A stretch of DNA of 64,000 bases from assembly GCA_019722365.1 (NCBI GenBank), contig JADFUC010001346.1, forward strand, positions 124,001-188,000, given 5' to 3'. A program made the position numbers and the translations under genes. This DNA is from Lithospermum erythrorhizon. Taxonomy: Eukaryota; Streptophyta; Magnoliopsida; Boraginales; Boraginaceae. The notes under the pieces are model-generated. The model worked only from the letters and a program-made list of their open reading frames with translations, was not told the DNA's origin and ran no database searches. This document shows, piece by piece, positions 37,281-48,400 of the stretch (position 1 is the first letter of the stretch; each line of letters begins with the position of its first letter).

Positions 37281-40200
37281 ATGGACACATATGATGCAAC
37301 AAAGATGATTTTGGAAAGAATTCAAAGTTTGGATCCAGAAAATGCTTCAAAAATCATGGGTTATATACTTATTCAAGATTTGGGAGACAAGGAGTTGATA
37401 AGGTTGGCACATGGTCCTGAGAACAATTTGGTTTCCTTAATTAACCAAGCTAATTCTTTCTTGAGACCCTTAAATGCTAGCAAATTTGTGTTGTCTTCAC
37501 AAAAAATTATGGTCCCAAATGGTGAAAATAATGGGTTTTGTTCTTACAATCACGGTCAGTTGAAAAGTCCTAATCTTTCTTGTTCTAATGGTTTTTCAAG
37601 AAAGAGTCCAGTTGCTGATATTGGTAATATTAATAGTTTTGAGTCCAGTTTAGCTAGTGATGAGTTTCAAGGGAATTTGCATGTCCCAAAACAGTTGTCA
37701 TATAAGTTTGATGAGTTTATGTCTCATTCTTCAGTTATGAGTCCAAGTGGTGGAAGTGATTCTGTAATATGGAACCATGAGGACCATTTTGCCCCTCATG
37801 CTAGTCCATTTCATAGGAGGAGTTGTTCTGTGAATGATGCGTATTTGTTTGAAGACAGGGATAGTGGTGGGCAAAATGGTAATTTATTGGGAGGTTGGAG
37901 GCCTTGCATGTACTTTGCTAGAGGCTTTTGCAAGAATGGTGGTAGTTGTAAATTTTCTCATACTTTTGATGCTTCAAATGGTGATGTAGCTCTTGTGGGA
38001 TCTCTCAAGAATATGGAGGAGTTTGAGTGGTTGAGAATGAAAGCAATTCAACAGCAGAAGTTAGCTGCTGCTTCAGAGCTCATTGCTACTGGCCCTCGTC
38101 ACTCATTTCCATACAAGAGGTGTGTTTTACACTCCTTCGATTCATTTTAATTGACGTTTTTTAGCTTGACATGGAAATACGAAATGTCGATTAAAATGAA
38201 TTGGATGAAGTATAACTTGACTATTCTGATGTAGTTTTCTTAGCTGATTTGTGCAATGATTGGAGTAAAGTTCTTAACTTTATAGTAATTCGAATAAGTT
38301 CTTAGCTTTATAGTGAATTGAGTTAAAGTTCTTAACTTCATAGTAACATGAATGAATTGCTGTACTTTTAAGTTGTAATGTGCTTTACTGTGATGTTGAT
38401 TCTTTGAGTACTCATGCTTTTGCCTTCTAATTAGTTGAAAAGAAAAATTGCTCGTGTTCGAGTTTGTTTTGTGTTATCTTATAGAAAATGTTAATTGAAG
38501 TTACTTTGAAGTTTATTGGTTACAAGGATTGTGACTTTGAGTATCTTAATGATTTGAAAAGGCTCAAAGATAGATACTTTATTATATTCATGGTCATTTG
38601 CTATGGTGCAGATCCACTGCAGCTGCATTCATGGGGGAAGAATTTCATAATATGAATAGCATTTCTGTTATGGGATCGGATTGTAATTCGACTTCCCGAC
38701 AAATTTACTTGACCTTTCCAGCTGATAGTGCATTCACAGAAGAGGATGTGTCTAAATACTTTAGGTAATCTCTCCCCATAGAACTTTTCGTTGTATTGTA
38801 GCACAATAAGAATAGCTTTAAGTGAAACTTTATAGAGGTTGCATATGCTTATTTCAATCATTTGGTTTTGAAGCATGTATGGGCTAGTTCAAGATGTTAG
38901 AATCCCATACCAGCAGAAGCGTATGTTTGGTTTTGTCACCTTCGTCTATCCAGAAACCGTCACTCTCATTTTGGCAAAAGGAAACCCCCATTTCGTGTGC
39001 GATTCACGGGTGCTTGTAAAGCCTTACAAAGAAAAGGGAAAGGTTGCAGAAAAGTAAGTATTCATCCCTACACATCATATATGTAGTTTTTCTACAAAGA
39101 AAAGGGAAAAGTTGCAGAAAAGTAAGTATTCATCCCTACACATCATATATGTAGTTTTTCTTTTTTTAGAGTATTTCTGTATTAGTCGAATGGTACATGG
39201 GGAATATTATCTCCAGCAACTGCAACAAAAGAGATTTTCTAAATATACATAAACTTTTGTGGATCTCAGACTCTCAACTTTTGCCTTCAAATGATTAGTG
39301 ATCCATTTGATTACATGTAGGAAACTGCAAAGGCACCAACTGGATCTTCTTGAAAGAGGGGAATTTCCAGCATGTCTAAGTCCAACAGGGTTTGATGCAA
39401 GAGAACCCTATGACCTTCCCTTTGGTAAGAAGAATTAATGCTGGGTATACCATATAGGCTTTTCTATGTTTGATATTGATTGACTCCTCCTTTAAGTTCT
39501 CATCACCAGGGGGGGAGAGCTTTCTATAATGCCAAGGAGATGATGTTGAAAAACAAATTAGAGGAACAGGCTGAATTGCAACAAGCCATTGAACTTCAGG
39601 GGAGAAGACTGACGAATATGCATCTGATGGAGTTGAAGAATAACTACAATAATCATCAATCTCGTCCTAGTTTCTCACCTGCCTTTCCTATGACATCAAG
39701 GCACAAAACAAATCCTCAAATGTTTCAGAATGTTGTTCAGCCATCTGCAGGAGTTGATGTTGAAGTCGATCAAGGTTTCACTATATAGGAGATGCCTGCT
39801 TATATTGTTGATTAGAATCGTAAATCTTATATTTGTTTTCTTAGGATGGTTGAATAATTTTAATGTTGCAGCTAACCTAACGGGGTTGGACTATGGTAAT
39901 GATTCTGTCGATGATGTCATTAAGAAGGATACAAATGAAGCTTCTGGAACATCTGATGAAAACAATGATTGTGAGGGTGGCAGCGGGGGAGCTAAGGTGA
40001 AGTTGAAAGATGCTGATCTCCAAGAAAGGTATTAAGTTTAAATAAGACCAAGTCATAATTCTTTTAACTTATTCATGTAAAATTATATTTCATCAAATTA
40101 GAATGTGATGGACTCTTTGGTTACTCCTCTTAAATTCATCTTTAAATTGGGTAAGTACTCCACTAATATTGTGGTATTATATATATGGAAGCAGCCTGGA

Positions 40201-40498
40201 GCATATTCTCCCGGACAGCCTGTTTGCCTCTCCTACTAAAACAGTTATCGAACAACGGTCTCTCACAGAGAGTGTTCCAACTGAAACCGGTGCTAACTAT
40301 AAGGCAGCCCTTTCGTCCACTTGTACAACCCTTGGCGCTGTGGAGTCTGTTAAATCATGTCACTTCCAAATGATAAGGTATCGCAAACTGACATTTAATT
40401 ATTCCTCGCATTCTCATAATTCATTGCCAAGACAGTTGAACTTGGTCACCTCGTTGATTAGGATTCTCCTGGAATGTGGGCGAGAAGATGTAATTTAA
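37281..40498 (+). CDS. CCCH zinc-finger + RRM RNA-binding protein, tandem copy B, 8 exons, one frame conflict
   Basis: Paralogue of the gene at 31311 in the same orientation, with the same exon plan: 37281-38119, 38612-38764, 38874-39053, 39321-39424, 39510-39774, 39872-40028, 40195-40377, 40462-40498. It has the same N-terminal module, the CCCH finger ([21 protein letters not shown]) and an RRM with IYLTFP and KRMFGFVTF. The summed exons are 1,918 bases, one more than a multiple of three. The extra base is in a run of seven G at the start of exon 5 (39509-39515), where copy A has a shorter stretch. With one G fewer, the protein would be 638 residues. As written, the frame hits a stop soon after. 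The 5' splice site of exon 3 is duplicated 68 bases downstream. The C-terminus differs from copy A ([14 protein letters not shown]). It may be functional if the G run is a sequencing error, otherwise truncated after the RRM. Confidence 0.88.
39025..39160 (+). repeat. 68-bp tandem duplication spanning a 5' splice site
   Basis: 39025-39092 and 39093-39160 are two copies with one base difference (GGGAAAGGTTG against GGGAAAAGTTG). Each includes the last 29 bases of exon 3 and the donor AAAAGTAAGTATTC. The first GT is at 39054 and the second at 39122. Confidence 0.95.
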
Positions 40499-43400
40499 AC
40501 CGAGCAAAGCTGTTACGGAGTAGCTGTTAGCTATGGTAAGAGGACTAAGAGCCGTCCTCCAGGATTTTGCTTTTTGTAAAGTCTTGATCAATTTGGTCTT
40601 CTGAGTTTTGATATTTGGTTTTATTGTATTTTTAATGCAGAGAAATATGAGTAGCATCAAGAATATAGTAAACTTTCTAACAAAAAGAAAAGACATGCAA
40701 GGAAGATTCCTCAGGGCATCAATAACAACATAAAGGCCATAGAGCATAACTACAAAAGAAGTACTTACTCTTACTGCTTAATATCCAAGAAATATTGTAA
40801 TATCCAAAAAAATAAAAATATTGTACTACTTGCATTAAATTGTCTCTTACCACATTTTCTACTGGATTCCTGGCTGTAAGTGAGTTTTGTACTATCTATT
40901 GCGAGCAAGATATAGCCTTGCGCCGATTCGAATACAATTCCTTCTGTTTCAAGTATAAGGCCAGACATCCTACCCCTTTTATTCTTATTAGACTGGAGTA
41001 TCTTTAGAGTTATTGGTGTGCCTATTAATTATTGGTTTGACAATATCCTTGACTACAAAAGACAGAATGAGGGAAATAATAAGATATAAAGTGGTTGTAT
41101 TAAACAAATGTGTACCCTTTAGGGAAACAAAACAATATTGGGATGAGAATTTCTTGTTATGCTTTTCTTTTGTATACTCTTGCTGGTCATTTTGTTTACA
41201 ATAATATTTCACTTAAAACACTATCTACAATTAAAATACACAACACAAGGAGTGAGTCTTATTGTTGAAAAACTAAAACATTTGAACTTTAATATTTCAT
41301 GTTTTGAAAAATCATATTGAAACTATATTGCTCGAAATTTTTATTTAGGGGGAATAACATTTGTTAGGGGGTACTGAACATGAGATGAGGAAAAATTGTG
41401 GGGTGGGACACCTTTATTCGGTGGAGGTATGAGGGCCATACTCACATGTAAGCTGATGGTATTGCACAATTATTTTGAATGGTGCCAGTACTTGTGCGTG
41501 GATCCTTTTTTTTATTTATTTAGTAACCCGTCCTGACCGGATGGCCCAAACTTCGTGGCATTGAGCTCCAAATATGCCTTTCTTAACACGATAGTTTTGG
41601 CTATTACCTAATTCGTTGGATTTGTATAGTTTTTAAATAAAGGTATTAAATTATTTATTTGTTAGTATTAAAAAAAAAAGATACATATAGCCTCAACATA
41701 TCTCAATTATTAAAATATAAAATGACTTTACTTTTTTAAAATTTATGTCCAACATGCCATCTTCTCAAGTTCAACCATTATTCCTATAATTCTATAAATG
41801 ACACCTTTTGTTTATAGTGTGAAATGTGAAGGATGAAATCAAACATCTACATTTATATTTATATGTTCTAATGCCTTATTTCATTTAGTATTTCACTAGT
41901 TACCTTTTATTGAAGGAATAAATGATATTACCTCAATCCTTAAAAAATTGTCCAATTTTAAGTTTTGTTTGATCACTTTAAAAATTTTAAACTCAAATAT
42001 TTTTACATTTATTATCTAATATTTTGTAAAATACTATCAAAAATATGATTTCCCAATCTCTTTACCATCGACATAATAATTTTGTTCAAATAAAGTTTCA
42101 CATAGCCAAAATCAAAATGAATAATATTATAAAGCGACGGGTTTCATAGAGGCATTACATTGCAGTTAAACAATCCTTATTTTTAAAAAATAAGCATTGA
42201 CATTGCACCTCCTTACTCAGAATATGACTACTACTAATTATCAAACCACAATCACATATTCAAAAGCACCTTAGAAAGGAAATTGAGTTGTAGTTGAATC
42301 ATCTTTTACTTTTAATTACCAACCCTCAAGTCTATTTCCCATAAACCAAGTCTCGCAACTGTATGATTTCTACTGATGATAATTCGCTGGGCTCATCACA
42401 AGATCCTCACCTAATTCTTAATAGGATTCTTTTTATGAAAGGGTTTTAATTTCTTGATGTCCAAGCACTCTAAGACTATCCATATCTACTACCATCACAT
42501 ATCTACTATACCTCGAAATAAGCACCAAAGAGCAATAATCCCGACAACCTTGACCAGGCGGCACGAAGCCTTCTTTTCTCCTTCTTCAAAAGAAGTGACA
42601 GACTGCATTCAACCAAACTACATAATATTAGGAGAGGGAAAAAATACAACACAAGAAAATATTGATTCTAAACCACAAGATCCAAATATGTTTCACATAT
42701 TTTCTTCAAAATCCTTGCTTCCATTTTACCTTCCTACAACTCTGCATCTATGACTAATGATTATTAAATTATAAAAGATGCAACCCAACCGGCTCTTATC
42801 AATTTTGAAATACTCTTGCAAGCTTTAGATTCCATGTAATGACTCCTTGTTCAGGAGTCGAATATATGGAGTATTTGAATATTTTCATATTACAAATATA
42901 TACCCCATGTTTCTTCTTCAATGATGACCCCAATGTCTGACATAAAATTCAGAAACTCTAGAATTTATACATTAACAACTACAACAAACACCTGATGCAT
43001 AAGCATAACTAATATTTTTCATTTAGTTATCTTCTCTTTATATCAAATTAAGAAGTAGGTAGAATAAACTTAAATCTTAATTGATCATCTATATGCTCCT
43101 TTTTCATCATGACTCAAAAATTAGTTTTAAATAATCAATTGGCATACTTCCCAGGAAATTTTACAATTATATATATTTTATAGGATAGAAAAGGTAGTAA
43201 TAACCATCTAATTGAAGCTTAAATAAGTAAAATCTACTTAAATTACAACCTTCATATTATATATTCCATAAAAGAGGCTTGAATTATCACAAATTATTTT
43301 AACCAAACAATTAGAACAATCTCCAACCAAAGTAGCAATAATCAACTAATAAAAGCTTCAATTTAAAAACTCTACTAATATCAAATGGATACTGCCATAA

Positions 43401-45493
43401 GTGTAAGGTTAATACATACGTAAAGAGTTAAAATGCAAAATCTACAAATATCAAAGAGCTAAAAAATAAACTAAATCGGAACAAATCGACTTTGAAAGAA
43501 AGCACACATAACTTTACCGGGCCCAAGCAAATACTTGAATGAGAGAAGATGTCTAGAGGAACGAATATATAAAGAAACCATTCAAAGGAACAAATAGAAA
43601 AAAATAATTAATGTTTTACCAATTATAGAAGCAAAAAAGTACCGAAATATTATCCCTAAAATTCCTCCCATCCACAAACAACCAAGGTAGCCATAATATT
43701 TTATCAACTCTATAAGCAAAAAGCTCGCATTTTCATTAAAGAGTAGTTAATTGAAAATTCATCCTTTCCTCATTCACCAACACAACAATTAATGTTTCAC
43801 CAAGCTTCGAAGCAAATATGCCTGCAGGCGAGGACTTTTTTGTCCAAAAAAGAAGGGTAAAACGCACGTAAAAACGCCGCATTTAACCCATTAATTCAAT
43901 CGTTTTACCCATTTACCCACGGACGGTACATACCACAAAGCTCAAGGTACAACTCATTCGACCCTCCGTCGGACGACCAAACGCCAAGACGTTATGATAG
44001 CATTTCAATCTTTTAGGTATAGCTAATTTGTATGATATGTGCATGTTTGGTCCTTTCTTTTTCACCATTTCAGGCAAACTAATGTTTTGCTCTTCTCAAA
44101 ATGGACTTGATTTTTACCTTTACCCATAGATACGATATCGCCTAATTTGATATTTTTTTGTCTTTTATGAAAGCTATGACTACTGAATACATTGTATGAT
44201 TATATCAAATAACGATCAAACTAACATTTGGTGGTGAATTCAGTTTGATAATTATCTCATCCAGTCATCCTTATCTTACCCGTTTTACTGTGAATGGAAA
44301 TTCAGCTTCGCGCCTCAGATATATCGGTAGTTAAACCGTTGTAATCTAATCCAATTAGATATTAACTTAATGTGAGTGTTTTCTTAAATAAAGTTCATAA
44401 TAGAATACTTATATGTAATAAAACATATATATTGAGTTTTCAAACATATTATTAATTTAATAACCCATATCACGTATTATTTATTGAGATGAAGAGCAAT
44501 GGCTCTGAATCGACAAGCTTAAATTTAAAATTCTCGAGACGAATAAGTTAACCATCAAATCAAAGATTTCGCAGCCATTCAATTCAGGCCGGGTAAAAAG
44601 GGTACGGTGGAGTGTCTTGAAATTTCAAACCAAACTGAGGAAGGGTAAGCAAAGATGGGCTTTACGTTGTGTTTGAACTTTACGCCGTATTTGGCGAAAC
44701 GGTCATTTGTTTTGTTTGACTAAGGTTGGGACCTGTTTTTATCTAATTACTTCAATCAGAACTATCAACTTATTTGTACAATATGTTTGTTGATATCAAA
44801 TAACTTAATGGAATATGCCTCTATCTTACTGTAACTCACATCAATCTCAAGTTCCTTTCTTGACTTCAATTCAAACAACTCGTATTATTTCATTCCTGCG
44901 AGCCAACCACGACTCGTTTTATTTATAACTCTAATTTTAAACTTAATCTGCGTAGTCAAAAGCCACTGACAATTAAAAACCAAAATTTATATCCTTTCAT
45001 CTTCGATCTCAACAAACATCAACTAAATATGTTAAGATTTTTTAATACTCATCAAAATCACATTTCTTTTTACTTGCTTTTCAAATTTTTAATTTTTGCT
45101 TTTTAAAACACACGCCTTTCTTAAAGATGATAAATTTATTTTTATATTTTCAACGACTTTTTTAATACCTTTGCTATTAAAATTTTCCAATTCACGAATT
45201 ATATGAATTCTCAATCAATCTGGACATTTTATATTTCAACGTATTTCGAATTATTTCTTTTTAACTCGCTAAATTACTGTAAAAACAACTAAAAATAGAA
45301 AAGAGAAAGAAATGCAAATAATATTTGATTAAAAAAACATTCCATATAGAATTATTTGTTTAAATTTAGTTGCATAAATTGTTCTTATACATTTCATTTC
45401 CAAATTATTATTATGATGATTAATTTTATACTCCTCTTCCATTTTATTTTCCCAATCTTAATCAAATCCAATAATCACCACCACCGATGACTT
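40499..45493. other. AT-rich intergenic region, no gene recognised
   Basis: About 5 kb. The first 250 bases are the 3' UTR of CCCH gene B. A segment near 41420-41520 is paralogous to 35690-35770. A MITE lies at 41931-42155. The frame at 42454-42753 has no family resemblance. The segment 43800-44700 is slightly less AT-rich but shows no gene. The promoter of the DnaJ/TPR gene is at the right end. Confidence 0.5.
41931..42155. mobile_element. Stowaway-like MITE, same family as 19469-19710
   Basis: Bounded by TA (41929-41930 and 42156-42157). The left end is CCTCAATCCTTAAAAAATTGTCCAATT (first 20 bases decisive), and the right end in reverse complement is ATGCCTCTATGAAACCC. Internal blocks match the 19469 copy: GATC-ACTTT-AAAATTTT-AACTCAA, and ACATGATAATT or ACATAATAATT before TTCAAATAAA. 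Length is 225 bp against 242 bp. Confidence 0.7.
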
Positions 45494-48400
45494 ATGTCGC
45501 CACCATCCGCCGCCGTTAACTCCGCCGCACCCCACCACCACCACCACCTCTCCACCACCACAATTGCCCCCAATTCAATTAAAATGGATCAAAATAATTC
45601 ATTCCAATTCTCCACCTCAAACAACCCTAAGCTCACCACTCCCCCTCTGCCTCCATCTTCGCCAACCCCTGTTTAGCTAAAAGAAAATCAATCCTTGATC
45701 TCATGGGTACCGTACTTTAATTGATCCGTTAAATAATAGTAATCGCCCCGTTTTTGATAATATTATTGATTCAATTGGTTTAAGTAATGCGATTCTAATC
45801 TTAGTTTGGGAGGAGTAAATAATGAGTAGATTCCGCATAGGTATTAAGGCGAAATCGAGCTATTTGGTTTTGGGTTTGGGGTTTGGGAGTGGTTTGAATA
45901 ATGCGGGTAATTTGTTTAGTAGTTTTGGTGGGAATATTGTTGTTGATGGAATGAATAAGGTGAAAATCGATAGCGAAAAGGCGAGGGAGAAAGAGAAGGA
46001 GGAGAGCTCTTTGGAAGTTTTATGTAGAAAGTGATGGTATTGTTAGTGGAATTCCTGCGCGAAGAGGTGATTAGGGAGGAAATCTCTGAAATTGTCGAGT
46101 GAAGGGAATGTGATCAAGGGGGTGAATAAGTTGATATTTTGGCTCCGGACCAGTTCTATAGCAAGTATTTACCTAAGTGGACTGTGTTGAATTTGTGCTC
46201 CCGAACAAGATGAAGGATTTGAAAATTCCTCGTGGTGGATGCTTTGTACCATGTGAGAGGGTCGGCGGATGCAAATGTAGTAGCTGAGGTAGTGGATTCG
46301 TAAAAAAAAGCTAGAATCTGAATGCGACGCATTTATGGGATTCCGGGTTAGGCTCCTAAGGGATGGGATACAATTTGGGGAAAAATAATACTGATGTTGG
46401 TTTGGGTGACCCGAGTAAATCAGTAGATCTAAAGTACTAAAAACTTGGAATAGGGATAGGTAATCAGAAAGATGAGGTAAATGTTGGATGCATAAAAAAA
46501 GATTTAAATGTTAGTTCTTCGGAACCAGTTGGCGATCATAACGTGGAAAGTAAGATTTTTGGTCGACCCCCGGGTTCCTTTAACTCCGAGTTTCCTTTTC
46601 AGTCAGGAGTACCGAATGAGGGAAACAGTGGTTATCAATTTCCCTTGAAGCATCAAGATATCAACACACCATCATTTGCATTTAGGTCATCACCAGTGAG
46701 TAGGCCTGAGGTTGAGTTGAACATATTTAGCAAGTTGCATCTTGGTACAGAAAATATAGCATTCAGAACACCTGGCCTAAAAGAGGAGGCTAAAAGGGAT
46801 CCAACTAAAGATCGGAAATTGAAAAAGAAGAAAGAGAAGTTAAGAAAACCCATAATTTTAGAACCAGAATCCTGTATAAGTGTGGGCACGCAAGATGTTT
46901 CCGAATCTTTTGAATCGTATTCACCAATGGATATTTCACCATATCGTGAGACAGTGGTTGATTCTCCTATAAGAGAGCCTTCAGTTGAGTCAGATGGGTC
47001 TACTGCTTCGAACGAACTGAATCCTCAGGTCCCGGATGAAGATGTAATTGCTGCAACAGAAAATTTGACTATAAATGAGGCTGATATGAAATGCGAAGAA
47101 GAAAAAACTGAAGCTGTTCCAGAGGATTGTGTTTCTGTTACTGAAACTGAAAGCTACATGTCTGCAAACGACCACTTGGAGTATAGCTCTGATACTTTTC
47201 TTACTGCAGCAGACAACTTTGGTTCTTCTGCTGATTCAGAAGTGAGTTCCAGCCCAAGAAATTCCGAAAATACTGGACAAACGAGCTTCGTATTTGCAGC
47301 GTCTTCTGAAGCTCAAGGCCAATCATTTACCACCTCACATCATTACAAGAAAAAAACCCGAACTCGAGCTGGTCAAGATTCATATATGTCTACAACCATT
47401 CCAAAAGGCCCATTTTCATCTTCTCCTATGCCATTCATGCCGATTTCTGGATCTCCACCAGTATCATCACCAAAACACGTTCAGAAAGCTGATGCATCGT
47501 CAAATTTACTGAGCCATATAAGCAGTAAGCAAACATCTGCAGAAAGTGATGCAGTCCATGAAGTATGTGAAAGATGGCGTATAAGGTCTGATTATTTCAG
47601 TAACCTTTGTTTTTGTTTATCTTACTTTGTTTATTACAAATGTGGACATGGTATACATTTACAAAGGTATTATTTCTGTTACAGAATTATATACCATTTG
47701 TGATGTTGTTTTTTAATAATTAGGGGTAATCAAGCATATACCAGTAAAGACTACTGTAAAGCAGAGGACTACTATACACAGGGGGTGAACTGCTTTTCTG
47801 AAAATGAGGCTTCTAGAAGCTCTTCTAGGATTCTGATGTTGTGTTATAGCAATCGTGCTGCCACCCGCATGGTTCTTGGAAGAACGAGAGAAGCACTCGA
47901 GGATTGTTTGAAAGCAGCTGCACTTGACCCCACATTCCTCCGGGTGCAAGTTCGTGCTGCAAAGTAAGATCACCTTTTTGCGAAAAATACATAAAACTGG
48001 CATTTGTGTTTATTTTAGTGGTTTGTTGCCTGCAATATGCTCAATATTCTTCTATCTTTTATAGACGACTCAAACTCAGAAACTTCTCTTCCTGTTTATT
48101 TGATTGCATTTCTGCAGTACGGGGACGTATATATCTATTTGTACTCAATAAATCATTAAGCAATACACTACTAAAGGGAGCATTAAATAGTTGAATGACA
48201 ATCAGTATATGGGATGTTGGCTTGAGCGTTGAACTAGATTTTAATATGTTAAAAAAAAGGTTCATCTTTATAAAAGTCAAGAATTGGTGAGAAGTCACAT
48301 TGTCTGAATGCTAAATTGTTCATATCCCCTTCTTTATTTATTGAGCATTGTCTTTCCCATATTCAGATTGTCAATGATTCTTAGTTGCAGCATCTAGAAC

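Noticed and set aside
42454..42753. 99-codon plus-strand frame in the 41-45 kb gap
   Set aside because: No recognisable domain, biased composition and isolated position.
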